64,000 nucleotides of DNA from Corynespora cassiicola. Taxonomy: Eukaryota; Ascomycota; Dothideomycetes; Pleosporales; Corynesporascaceae. The notes under the pieces are model-generated. The model had not been told where the DNA came from and made no database searches. It saw only the letters and a list, made by a program, of their open reading frames with translations. The position numbers and the translations under genes were made by a program. Location: contig JAEUWY010000023.1 of the NCBI GenBank assembly GCA_022059125.1, forward strand, positions 2,418,001-2,482,000. Direction: 5' to 3'. Shown one piece after another: positions 1 to 11,140 of the stretch (positions within the stretch are counted from its first letter, which is position 1; each line of letters opens with the position of its first letter).

Positions 1-1645
1 ATACTTTCAGGGACAGGCGTAAACCTTACAGCCAAGGATCTTGAGCGCGAACTTCGCCCAAAGCTATCCAAATCCGCAGTCGTCTATGCAGAGGACGACC
101 CGCGCTTCAAAGACGCAACTGCTCGATGGCAATGGTACAAAGCCCCAACGGTCAACCTCGTCGTCGAGGCAGGAGTGGACGAAGACGTCTCAGAAATTGT
201 ATGTGCTTGGGAATTGTTAAACCTATGTACAACAGCAACAGTCAATAATTAACGGTGGTTCAGGTCAAATATGCGAACAGCCAAAATGTGCCCTTCTTAG
301 CTGTCAATACCGGACATGGATCCACGGCCACCTTGGGCAAGTTCAATGGAATTCAAATATCTTTGAATCAGTTGCGTCAAGTTGAGATCCAGCCTGATGG
401 TAACTCGGCTATATTTGGGGGTGGTGTGTATGGCGGCCCAGTCATAGAAGAATTGTGGGAAAAAGGCTACGTTACTAGTAAGAAAACGAAAGAATCTGGC
501 TATTTGAATACCTCTCTGATTATACTTTACAGGTACTGGAAGCTGCGGATGTGTCGGACTATTGGGCCCCGGACTTGGTGGAGGACATGGCCGGCTGCAA
601 GGTCTTTATGGACTCATTAGCGATGGATTCCTCAGTCTGAACGTTGTCCTTGCCGATGGAACTCTCGTTCAAGTCTCACCAAAGTCCCACAAGGATCTTT
701 TCTGGGGTATGAAGGGAGCAGGTCACAACTTCGGCATTGTGACGAGTTTTGAAGCCAAGATCCACCCGCGCAAAGTGGATACCTGGTTTTCCAAGATCTA
801 CAGCTTTACCCAGGACAAGCTAGAGCGTTTCCACGAGTTACTAAACGAATTGAGCGATAAGCAGCCTCCGGAATTGATCCACTGGACGCTATACTGGAAC
901 GACCCCGAAGTAAGCACTACAGAGCCTGTCATTCACTGGTCTTTCGAGTACATCGGTTCAGAGGAAGCAGCAAGGCCTTACTTCGAGCCTTTCGATGAAC
1001 TCGGTCCATTCAATGTCCGTGCTGCCAATCTTCCGTATCCCCAAATTCCCCCGAACGAAGGCACCTCCGCACAGGACCCTATCTGCGGCAAGGGCCTGCA
1101 GCACATGCAGTTTGACGCCGGACTCGTCAAATACAATGTTACTGCACAGCGCGCAATCTTCAACCTGTTTGCCGAGAAGGTCAAGCATGACCCATCGTTG
1201 GAATACTCCTTTGTTGTGATGGAGGGTTACTCTCTACAGGGTGTCGATAACATCGACCCCGCCGAGTCCGCATTCGCTTTGCGTGACGACAAACTTCTAG
1301 TGTCCGTATTCCCCGCCCCTAATTCTCCCAAAACCGCTAATTCTCTTTAATAGTGCCATAAATGTTCAATATCCACCCAACCCCAGCCTGGATGATTTTG
1401 CTATCGAATGGGGCATGCAGACGCGAAAGCTGTTCAATGAAGGCCAGCCTGGTCGTCGCCCGACTACGTATATCAACTATGCGTTTGGAGATGAGCCTAT
1501 GGAGGCAATCTACGGGTATGAGCCATGGAGGTTGGAGAAGCTCCGCGGGTTGAAGAAGAAGTACGATCCAAATGGACGCTTCAGCTACTTCAACCCAATC
1601 ACTTTCGAAGACGAGGCGCCGCTCTCGCATACACAAGAGCTATGA
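1..1645 (+). CDS. FAD-linked oxidoreductase, berberine-bridge-like (5' partial)
   Basis: Oxidase of the PCMH-type FAD-binding plus BBE family, which carries out two-electron oxidations, often of alkaloid or other secondary-metabolite intermediates. The coding frame is open from base 1, so the N-terminus is outside the window. Exons deduced: 1-198, 264-477, 533-1301, 1354-1645 (introns 199-263, 478-532, 1302-1353, all GT-AG, phases consistent). The FAD domain shows NTGHGSTATL, where the His sits at the usual covalent-FAD position, then TGSCGCVGLLGPGLGGGHG across the second junction. The C-terminal BBE segment is near the end (INYAFGD...YDPNGRFSYFNPI). It lies beside an indole prenyltransferase, so a role in the same pathway is plausible but inferred. 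It could also be a stand-alone sugar or nicotine-type oxidase; substrate cannot be read from sequence. Confidence 0.85.
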
Positions 1646-2456
1646 AACATTGGATGATGGAATTATACTTGAAAGGCTTAACGTAGATATGAGTAGAGGG
1701 AGTAGCATCAACGGCTGAGATTGAATTAGGGAAATGAAGTGGGGGGAAGGTGTGGGATTTAGACAAAACTTTAGACTAGAAATGATATTTTTATCAACAG
1801 ATACAACTGCATTGTTGGGGAAAAGATATCATATATACACTGGAATTTTCTTTCAATTTAAATGGCAACTTTATAAGCTCTACCAGCACGTCATCTAATG
1901 ATTTTATCATACAAGTCACACGCAGAAGAAAGAGACCATATTCGTCACATTCAAATATTCGTGAAAATAATCTCGCGTCTAAATAGATAGCTGATACTTC
2001 TAAAGAGCGCATGTATAGAGTCGTCCTATAAGCTGGCATAGATTCAAAGTCACGGTACTTGGATATAAGGCGTTAATTGAGCTATTATACTGTCTTTAGT
2101 GTCGAAACATTACCAACCGATTTGAACTACCCAAAGGCTCTTAGATTTAAGCATAGCAGATGGACGCGCAATTTAAAAACCTATCAGCATTTATGATAAC
2201 GAATAATATCGAGTTTTTTTAAAAAATTAAGTGTATAACATTCAAGCAAAAGCACCGCCCACCAAAATAACAACCAAAATAACAACTAAAGAAGGCAGAA
2301 TCACGGCCAAACAAGGTAGTGATTAAAACATGTAACACAATTTTCTCGAGCATGGCTACGGTAAAGAGTTCATGGGCATCAATTCACGTGCTTCACAATG
2401 AAAACACGATTCTCGACTCAACCGCATCCAATTCAATGGCCTACCAACAAGACTAT
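1646..2456. other. AT-rich intergenic region
   Basis: About 810 bp between two genes that converge here. It is visibly AT-rich, with poly-T/poly-A runs near 2210-2230 and ATAT-rich stretches near 1820-2100, in contrast with the neighbouring coding DNA. No coding sequence or RNA gene is supported. It presumably holds both 3' untranslated regions; RIP-degraded repeat remnants are possible but not shown. Confidence 0.6.
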
Positions 2457-3879
2457 CTAACGCTGCTCTCGCTGTGCAACCCTGCCCGGATGAAAGACTT
2501 GCGGAGAGATGTAGCTCGTTACATCCAAAACCCCATTCTTCTTGAACATACAGCTAACATAAGTCTGCAAGCCTTTCCCATCATCCAAGCTCCTATGCTC
2601 TGCAAGCCCTCGAAGCATACTCAGATACCCCTCACAATACGCATCCCGACCCTTACTCTTCATCCACCCCGTGAGCCCCTCGGCCAGCGTGCCATCATCC
2701 CGCCCATAGCGGCTCACCGGGGTGTAAAACTTGATCTCGGGCATCTCGGCCCCAGGCCGGATGTCGAAGTAGTAGAGGTACCCCGACTGGCCCGGAACCT
2801 CCCCGATGGTCCCGTTGACCTTGGGGTGGTACCGCTCTTCGACGGGAACATCGGCATCGTCTGCAAAATCCGCGGGCAGGCTGGTGACCGCAAGGATGAG
2901 CTCCCTGAGCTCGGCGAGCTGTTTCTCGAGCCCTGCGATGCGCCCGCCCATGGTCATGACCTCGCGCACCGAGGCGAAGCTGGTGCTAGGGGTCTGCAGG
3001 TAAAACTTCATCCTCGACTGGGACGGGTGCACGTCGTCGACGGCGAGGTTGAGCGGGTTCATCTTCTTGCCTTCTGGGCTTGTGCTCAGGAAGTCGAGGA
3101 GCGCGTCGAGGGCCCTGTTCTCGGGGTCGAGCTGGCGGATTGCCGTCTCCCAGTCGGATAGAGGGAGTAGCCCCTTCTGGCCTAGCTTGCGCGGGAGGAA
3201 GTACGACTTGAGCGATAGTCCCTCGCGGACGAACTCGAAGGCGAGGCATGTTGTCGTCACAATGGGGACACCAGAGGCCTTCTCCTGGGCATATTTGGCT
3301 TTGTCGTGGTCAAAGCAATTGGCGTAGAAGTGGTGGACCCATGTGAGATCTACCGAAGGCAGCTTCTCCGCAAGACGATGGAGCAGCTCGAAGGAGGGTT
3401 GTTGGTTCAGAGGATCGAGTGCCGTTCCTGAAAACTCGTTGATTGGCTCCATGGTAAAGCGGACATCAGGCTCAGATGAGGCTGTGTTCCACTTCCAAGA
3501 GTATTCAATGGGGCTGCCATCAGGCTCTAGGAGCGATTTCCACTTCGGGGCAAGGCCTGGAACCGGTCGCGGTCCTAGGTAAGTGACCTTCCACGGCTAT
3601 TAGCATTTTGGGGAGGGCGTTGAGGATGAAAACATGACTTACGCTCCAGTGGTAATGGAATAGAAGCATTTCAAACTGCTTTTCCGGAGCATAACCAGCG
3701 TTTTCAAGCATTGTGGCGAGATGAGGTCCCGTTAGACCCCACCAGAAATCGTAATCAGGGTTGCGCTGGGGGAGCCATAGCGACAACGCATCCCAGACCT
3801 TGGTGCTGGTCGAAGGTTTCTTCTGAGTGCCGTTTGCCTTTTGGATGCCATTGGCATTCTGGACACCGTTGGTGGTCAT
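2457..3879 (-). CDS. DMATS-type aromatic (indole) prenyltransferase
   Basis: Transfers a dimethylallyl group from DMAPP to a tryptophan- or indole-containing substrate; soluble ABBA-fold enzyme of fungal secondary metabolism. Two exons on the minus strand, 3643-3879 and 2457-3596, with a 46-bp intron (3597-3642, GTAAGT donor), giving about 458 residues, normal for the family. Recognised by YLGPRPVPG after the junction, DGSPIEYSW with the conserved glutamate (about E110) that holds the indole nitrogen in characterised members, the EFSGTALDPLNQ region, and the C-terminal LQTYVSC...LDVTSYISPQVFHP block. The first 20 residues are an Asn/Gly/Gln-rich imperfect repeat. It is divergent from the aldo-keto reductase at 4245 and convergent with the FAD oxidase. 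Regiospecificity and substrate cannot be deduced; free tryptophan or a cyclic dipeptide are both possible. Confidence 0.92.
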
Positions 3880-4244
3880 AGTAATGAAGATTCTTGCTCC
3901 TATCAGTGTCTAGGTAATGAACAGCCACCAGTCGCAAAACCAATGGTATTTGTACGTTCGATTCATACATAGCCATATCTCTCAAATATTAACTCTAGCA
4001 TACGGTAATAGTTAGTCGTATAGTATCCAAAGCATATTCGGGCATCGGCCGATGACGAATGCCAAGAGTGTGGTCCTCTTTCGGGAACTCGGCCATATCG
4101 GGATCACCACTCGGGCATACGATCATGCTATGAGAGGCAGAGCATTTATATTGTTCGTTTGTTCTTCGATAAGATGGATATATCTGAAGCAAATCCATTG
4201 CATATTCATTTCATTCGAGTTATTCATTCAACTCTCACAGCAAA
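3880..4244. promoter_or_regulatory. Divergent promoter, prenyltransferase / aldo-keto reductase
   Basis: 365-bp region between two outward-facing start codons. It contains a 12-bp perfect palindrome CATCGGCCGATG (4043-4054) inside a 25-bp imperfect dyad (4036-4060, flanked by ATTCG and CGAAT). It also has several TCGGG/TCGGCC words up to about 4112, and a TCG-N5-CGG arrangement at 4038-4048. Zinc-cluster (Zn2Cys6) regulators of fungal metabolite clusters bind CGG-type dyads, so a shared operator is plausible; binding itself is inference. Confidence 0.5.
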
Positions 4245-5331
4245 ATGCCAACAATTTTGGGAAAAGAAACTGGCGCGATCGGCTACGGTCTCATGGGTAA
4301 GAGGGACTCACAGAATGGCAATCATCATCTCATAAAATACAGGATTGACATGGCGTCCCGATCCAATCTCGCAGGATGAAGCATTCGCAGCGCTCAAGTC
4401 AGCACTCAAGAATGGTTTGAACCTATGGAATGGCGGCGAGTTCTACGGCACTCCCGATTACAACAGTCTCGTGCTTCTCGAGCGCTACTTTGAGAAATAC
4501 CCAGAAGATGCCGACAAGGTAGTCTTGAGCATCAAAGGCGCTGTTGGAGCTGCAGGCCACCACCCTGACGGTTCTCCAGAGGGAATCCGTGCTTCGGTTG
4601 ACAATTGTCTCGCTCTTTTGAAGGGGCGTAAAAAGATTGATATTTTCGAGTGTGCACGACGCGACCAGAATACGCCCTTGGACGTCACGTTCAGTGTTTT
4701 GGACAAGGAGTATGTGCAGACTGGAAAGATTGGGGGTATTGGCCTCTCGGAAGTCAAGGCATCGACAATCCGTGAAGCCTCCAAACTTACCAAGGTGGTC
4801 GCCGTTGAAGCCGAGCTCTCTCTGTATGTTTCTAGCCTGCACATTTTTTAACGTTTGATTGCTAACATGCAAAGTTTTTCCATGGACGTATTGGGCAACG
4901 GCGTTGCTGCTGCGTGTGCTGAACTCCAGATCCCTCTCATTGCATACTCTCCAGTATGCCGCGGCCTTTTGACCGGGCAATTCAAGTCGGTAAACGACAT
5001 CCCCGAGAAGAGTCTTCTTCGTCTCTTTCCCCGTTTCCAGCCGGATACGTTCCCCATCAACCTTCAACTGTCCAATCAAGTCGAAGCGCTGGCGAAAAAG
5101 AAGGGCTGCACCTTGGCTCAACTCGCCATCAATTGGACAATTGCTATCTCCAGGAGACCAGGCTTACCGACCATTATTCCGATTCCAGGGGCAACATCTA
5201 TTGCTAGGATTGAGGAAAATTCGAAGCATGTGCAAATTACAGATGCAGAGCTTTCAGAGCTAGAGGCTACGCTAGACAAGCTCAAGGTGTCTGGAGCTCG
5301 GTATCCGGATTTCGTGCCGATTGAGGGTTAA
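4245..5331 (+). CDS. Aldo-keto reductase, pyridoxal-reductase-like
   Basis: NADPH-dependent cytosolic reductase of the aldo/keto reductase superfamily, closest by motif to the yeast-type pyridoxal reductases (AKR8). Exons 4245-4296, 4343-4823, 4875-5331 with GT-AG introns 4297-4342 and 4824-4874; product about 329 residues. Family signs are the N-terminal IGYGLMGLTW, LWNGGEFYG with the catalytic-region Tyr, the Lys in LSIKGA, FECARRD, GIGLSE and the C-terminal TIIPIPGATS cofactor segment. The usual catalytic Asp and His positions read Asn and Ala/Arg; from memory this is normal for pyridoxal-reductase-like members rather than a defect. It shares a divergent promoter with the prenyltransferase, so it may reduce a pathway intermediate, but a vitamin B6 salvage role is equally open. 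Confidence 0.88.
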
Positions 5332-5470
5332 GAGAAATATATAAATACTATCGATAACGTACGCGACAAAAAGCCGACGCAGACAAAAGGCTCGCGCTTT
5401 TTGTTATAGCTCTTATAGCTCTTATATACAGAATATATAGAGTGGTTATACAACTTTATTATGGCCCTCT

Positions 5471-8273
5471 CTACACCAACTCAAACCACTCCCACCCCCT
5501 CTCCTCCGCCATCCCCTCCCCAGCCATCCACCCATCCACAAAACATTCCCCCACAAACATCCACCTGTCCCCTCCTCCTCCATCTTGTTCCCCTCCCTCT
5601 TCAACCCTCCTAACCACATAGACCACTCTCCCCCCAAACAAAACCACCACCCCATCCTCATCCCTCATCCCCCCCGGCCCAAGCCCCAACCTCCCCCCCT
5701 CAGTAAAAAACAGCCTCCGATGCAACAGCGGCGCAAGCGCAAGCGCATACCTCGAGGAATCTCCCTCGCCCCCATGCCCCGTCACAGGCTGCGCCGGGAA
5801 AGTCGCAGCGCGGGGTGCATGCTGGGGCCGCACATGCTTATGCGAGGGCAAGAGGGGCAGCGACTCTGCGCTCCCGTCGCGCGCAGCGACGAGTCCGGGA
5901 TTCAGCGTTGAGACGCTGAGGTTCGATTTCAGTGCCGTGCGGAGGGAGTAGACGGATGAACTGGCTGAGGAGTGGTGTCTCGATGAAGGCCGGGACTCTG
6001 ATTCTGCGTCGCGGTCGCGCTGCGCGTCTGCGAGGAAGGCGTAAAAGTGCGTCAGGGGCTCGGATTTGGCGCTCGTGTGCTCGGGGGTCAGGCCTGCGGT
6101 GGTGGTTTGGAGGAAGGTGTGTGCGAGGGAGTCGGCGGGCAGGTGGGGGAGGTGTGTGCGGCAGAGGGCGAAGTACTCTGGGACTACTTTTCGCAAAAAA
6201 TAAGCTATTCTGGAATCTTGGATGTTTGGAAGAGAGTGGTTTGAGGATTGGGAAGAGTAGTCTTGCTGGAGAAGAGGGGGGATGGCGGCGCGGAGGCAGG
6301 ACTCCACTGTGTCGAGTTTAATGCCGGCGAGGCGGAGGACGGAGGAGTTTTTGGGAGTGTCGAGGCTTATGCGCATATCTTTTGAAGCGCGATTGAATCT
6401 CTCGGTGAGCATTTTCCAGCCCCTTTCGGTTCGGGAGACGGAGAAGGCGCTTAGGCTGGTGGTTGTGGGTTGGCAGTTCCATTGCGGGACCCAGGAGGGA
6501 TGGTCTTGGTCCTCAAGGTCTGTATGTTTGTAGAGATGATCAACCTGCGAAAGAATCGAGAGGGTACCTGTCTTGCGGATGCAGTAATGTGTCACTTCAG
6601 TGTATACATCTCGGGGCGTACGGTTGTAGTTAGGCGCTAGCTCCCTGGGCCATTCATCTGGTCTCTCAATCTCTCCAGCCAGACCCATGAGGGCGAAAAT
6701 CTTGTCCCTAGAGTCTGTTGCTAGGAACGGACGTGTCAGGTGCAGCAGGCTCTGAAGTTCCCATACATCTCTGCTGGAGGAAAGGTCCGAGATGCTGTTG
6801 ATGAGCTTAAGTCGCTCCGAGCGATGTCGTCCTCCATTCTGAGTGAGCCACGCCATCGCCTTCTGGAAGCGAGGCCAGAGATACTGGTGCCCACCGCACA
6901 ACATGATGGGATCGCCCTTGGAAACGACGACTTCTTGGATGATCCAGCATCGCTCAAACCAAGCCAACTCCAAGAAGCGGGGTAGGGCTGCCCATCTCTT
7001 GTCATCTGGTGGCGGCAACTCAACTTTCCTCGGCGAAGCCAAAGTGTCTCCAACTTTGTACGTGTTCATATCTGGCAGCTCTTCTTCCTCGTTGTGTGAC
7101 GCCACCTGGTATATGTCTGCTGTCAGCGAAAGTGCCGCGCCCGCGTTCCCATCGTCAGGGCCAAGCCATATCACTGTATTCTGGGCTTGCTGATATATAG
7201 CTCTCATCAAACGGACCTGGTTAGTTCGCTCGGCGAAATCCTCTTGGTTTATACATATCTGGTCGATCCAAAACCATTCTGAGCGTGACGCATGCCATGC
7301 ACTATATGTATGGAGTCGCTGCAGGCCCTTTTTGAGGTTCGAAGATACCTTGAAGAGACGCTCATTGCACCATATGTCCGAATTTTGCCCAGATTTGCCC
7401 CAACAGTAGCTTAGGGCTTGGAACGGAGGCGGATCGCGAAGATGGAAAATCTCAATGTCGCACGTGACGTAGGGCCGATCGGTCTTGATTCTAACCAGTC
7501 GAAAGAGGTGAGGGTCAGTTAATTCTTCGTAGGAATACTTTCGCCGATGAAAAGGGGATTTGATTCGCTTGAAAAACCCCCCAGCCTCATGTACTTCGGT
7601 AAGGTCCAGTGATTGCTCTGGGCTAGGAAGAGGAGGGAGCGTGTGTATTGCAACAGCCCATGTCGAGATGTGATCGAAATGAGACTCGAGTATTGTCAAT
7701 GATGCATGTCTCGCTGACTCTGTCTTTCGAATAAGGCCAGGAATGCTGACAATCTTGTATTGCTGGAATGAGCCCGGAAGAGGACGAATGCCTGCGATGG
7801 CATCGTCGGAAGAATTCTGAATTACTTCAACTACTTCGGTTGTAAGAGAGTACAGTTGGCGTGCGAGTTTGGATTGCAATGCCGCTGATGAAGGTCAGTT
7901 TACGAAGAATTCATATATGGTTGCACGGCACCTCCTATCAGCCGGCATCGTTCGGAAGAAATCGTATCAATGACCCCCGATTTGCGCCACTTCCCTGAGC
8001 CAGCGCAACCAAGGGAGAAGAAAGGCGGCACCTACAATCGCCATACGCAAAATGCTTCCCTGCCTGTCTACAATATCTCCGATATGCAGCCCCGACCTCC
8101 ATGAACCCCTTCTCAAAGCTGCCCCGCAGCGCCTCGGCAATCGCCACATCCTTCCCAAACACCAAGCTCTTGATCCCCCGGGCGTCAAACACGGCGACAC
8201 CCTCCTGGAACGCCTCACACAGATCCTCGACAAGGTATTTGATCTCCGGCTCAGTGTCTGGGCGATCTTGCAT
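5471..8273 (-). CDS. HET-domain (heterokaryon incompatibility) protein
   Basis: Member of the fungal HET family, whose domain triggers programmed cell death when non-self is sensed during hyphal fusion. Two exons on the minus strand: 8036-8273 and 5471-7884, intron 7885-8035 with GTAGGT donor; about 883 residues. The HET core is clear: FQALSYCWG near residue 240, then WFWIDQICINQED and NTVIWLGPDD, followed by WFERCWIIQEVV. The first ~200 residues are mostly helical with no recognised domain and could act as a sensor or effector module. The last ~150 residues are low-complexity, Gly/Arg/Glu-rich, but retain the degraded HET tail (RRLFFTEGGRLGLGP...VYVV). It flanks the prenyltransferase locus; no link in function is shown. 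Repeats of WD, TPR or ankyrin type are absent, so it is not a NACHT-HET fusion. Confidence 0.88.
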
Positions 8274-9034
8274 GGCTGTCGGCGCGCACTGGGTGGTGAG
8301 TGTAAGACGGATGGAGCGCGAGGCTCGATAGAATCGAAGCCATGCTCGAGTTCGGGGTCAATTGGGAGTTGGGGGCGCAAAAGCAGGAGGTGGCGCCAAG
8401 TGCTTATGTTTGGCTGGGTTGGGCAGGAGCCATGGGGCTAGTGAATCACGTGGTGTCCGGTACATTTTGGCCTGTACCGTACCTTGGGTAGGTACAGCTT
8501 TGTAATGCAGGCGGCGCGACAAAGCGGAAGTCTGACATGCATTAGAGACGTAGCGCAGCGTGCACTTCTGAGCACGGAGACCCGCCGGTTCTCTCAAAAA
8601 GGCTGGGGTAAAGTGTTGACAAAAGGTTACGTCAGCATTGCTGGCGCTGGCCATCTGCGGTGGCTGGTGGCACGGGGTGAAACCAAGGGACGTTGAGGTT
8701 GCTCTTGATGATTCAATGTATTGATCAATGCTGTTGAGGTATCCCGCCAAGGAAATTATTACTATCACAGACCCTTCAATCCAGCGTCCGCTCCACAGCA
8801 CGATGTGAAGGGATTTCATAAAACAAGCAAACGTGGTATACAAAGCGCAGATATACACGTCCTGGGGGTTGACGGGCTCTGTCGACGGGAAGACTTGTCC
8901 AGAGATGGGTGACCCCTTGCCCATCTCTTTGGCGATGCGTCGACATTTCAATTGGTGCCTCCTGTCATTTACACGGTCGTCCACTCATCTCCATCACAAC
9001 ATCCTCCTCGTGTCATTAAATTGGGGTATCACGT
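8274..9034. other. Intergenic region upstream of the HET gene
   Basis: About 760 bp holding the HET gene promoter and the 3' flank of the small membrane-protein gene. A 208-codon open frame runs through it on the minus strand, but its composition is not protein-like and it overlaps the HET first exon. Nothing else is supported. Confidence 0.5.
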
Positions 9035-9300
9035 TTACGAACTACCCTTGCGAGCAGTGATCTGTTGGGCATGGTTAGTTGGCTGTTCGCGACGGCAAAG
9101 AAAAAAAAACAAAAAAAGGGAAAGGGTGGCAGGGGCATGCTCACCTTCTTCTGGATGAAGAGACCGAGGAGCAGGAGGACGACGGCACCGACGATGCAGA
9201 AGACGACGATGACACCAGGCTCCTGCTGGGCCCAGTTCTGGCGCTTCATGAGGTGGACAGCAGCAGCCTCACTGCGGGCGACGAGGGAAATGGCGGCCAT
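9035..9300 (-). CDS. Small single-pass membrane protein (60 residues)
   Basis: Short gene split by an intron. Exon 1 is 9145-9300, encoding 52 residues; intron 9062-9144 has a GTGAGC donor and AACAG acceptor; exon 2 is 9035-9061, encoding ITARKGSS then stop. Residues 1-27 are polar and contain LMKRQNWAQQEPG. Residues 28-49 are a strong membrane segment (VIVVFCIVGAVVLLLLGLFI) ending in a Lys/Arg-rich tail, predicting one transmembrane helix with a positive cytosolic end. The intron phase, clean splice sites and coherent topology argue that it is real. I have a memory of similar unnamed 60-70 residue fungal proteins with an EPGVIVVFCIV core, which I cannot verify here. Function unknown; organelle membrane or respiratory accessory roles are guesses only. 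Confidence 0.6.
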
Positions 9301-11140
9301 TGCGTCTGGTAGTCTGCGTCTGGAGAAAGCAAGTCAGAAAAGATGGGTCGGAGGGACGGACGGAGAGCTTGAGCGGGCTGCAAGCTGTCCATGTGGAGAG
9401 GAAAAAATGGCTTGGGAAGCTTGGCTCCTGGCATCGCGCGAGCACGCGTTGGCGCGATGCTTGTCGCACGCAGCACGTCGACGCGATGCAGTGCGCACAG
9501 GTCCAATGGGTCCGGGGAAAGGGGAAATGGCATACCTCTGGGACTCTGATCGGGTTCTTGGAGGCTAGGTGGGAAGTCCGACGAGGTTGGAAGCTAGCTA
9601 GGTAGCTGTTAGACAAAGACGAAGCTAGCAGGTCGGCGCAGGTCAATCCACAAGACGTCGCGGGCAGGAGGGGAGGAGCGGACTCGATGAGCGGACGGGA
9701 CAGAGCATTAAGAACGAAAACGAAATCAGGTCGAGGCCGAGTAGCCGCCTTTTAAGGCTGCGGGTCCCGAAAATTCTGCGCAAATGAGGCATTTTGTTTG
9801 GGACTTGACAAGACCGCCTCGGGTTCGGCGGGTTGGCCGAGAATAGCTTGGTCGGGGTGTTGGGGCAATTGATCGTCGTGGCAACGGGAGAAGGCACATA
9901 CCTGGGGCACTGAGCTCTGGAGAGACGATTGAGGCCGGACTGACAGAGAGTGGAGAGAGAAACGCAGAGTGTGCGAGAAAGGCGGGAGGGTTGCTGAGGG
10001 CAGAAGCCTGCTACCTTGCACCTCACAGGCGGCCGAGGGAGCTCGGACCGCCGCGCACGGCCAATCACGAAATAGCGGGGGCCAGCTCAGGGAATTGAAT
10101 CACATTGCACCGCACTGGCCGCTCGATCGGCGCCATCTGTACCTTTGCCCAAGCCTCTTGGAGAGATCATGGCACGCGGGCGCGACGAGCGCTGCGGCCG
10201 GCCACCTCGCGCGGCCTGCCTCGCCGCCGCCGGCAGCTTGCTCCTCTCTGCTCGACTCCCCAACGGCGCCGACAGCTCGCAGCAGCCCGCAGCCCAGCCC
10301 GCAGGCCAACCCGCAGCTCGCGCCAGCTCCAGCTGCAGCGCCCGCCAAACCGTTCGGCTCCACTCGTGGACCCCTACTAGTCTGCTGACCTGTGTCGTTG
10401 CTATGTGTTATGTCATGGTGGATGCTTATCTGCCAGGCGTGCTGAGAGAGCCGCGAGACCTGCCGCGGCCGCCCCAAGACCCCCCGAAGCGAGACACAAA
10501 TGCCTCATTGCCCATTGCCAATCTAACCGCAAGCGCCCAAGCCCGGCCAATTTGCTGTTGAATCAGCCGGGCGCGCGTGGGATGGCCACTGAGTCGAGCC
10601 CCGGGATCGCCCATCAAGCTTCCCGGCCAAGACTGGGGGGCGCTTTGGCCCATGTCCTCTTGCGACGCCGTTTCGTCGATTTCATCCAGGCCCCCCCTCA
10701 CCGCTGTCGGATGCAAGCCTCTTGTGCACAGCGCCATTTTTTGCCTCTTCCTTCCGTTATTCACTTGTGCTCACGAGCGCGGCTGGCTCGTCGGTTCACT
10801 GTATGCAGCCAGCATATTAACAACGCTTACTCCTCTGCAATCCCACCCACCGCACCGCATGGCCTGTCACCCATCGCCATCCGGCCGCCAGCCGCTGCAA
10901 GTCATCACCCGAGCGACGCCGAATTACCCTGTGGGCATATCCAAATGACGTCTCTGGTCGGCCGACGCCCGCGACCTGAATCCTTCCGTGGCACTGGCAC
11001 GGCACACACCCGAGGGCACTGGCCCAACAACAATTTTCGAGCCAACAGCTTGTTCAATTCCAATTCGACTAAGAGACTGATGGGTATCAAGAGGCAGAGT
11101 CTTGGAAGGGGCTTCCGCCAAAAAAGAAACACACTACGTT
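9301..11140. other. Long GC-rich intergenic region
   Basis: About 1.8 kb between the start of the small membrane-protein gene and the end of the Rsa4 gene. Many overlapping open frames are present, as expected from high GC, but none has recognisable domains or coherent splice structure. CCAAT motifs occur at about 10061 and 10551. A Pro/Ala/Gln-type low-complexity stretch lies at about 10260-10350. It probably contains the promoter and 5' leader of the small gene. Confidence 0.5.

Noticed and set aside
2319..3161. 280-codon plus-strand open frame
   Set aside because: It lies antisense inside the prenyltransferase gene, whose family motifs are unambiguous; the translation is Arg/Pro/Leu-rich filler.
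8358..8984. 208-codon minus-strand open frame upstream of the HET gene
   Set aside because: No domain and no coherent composition; read as promoter or leader sequence.
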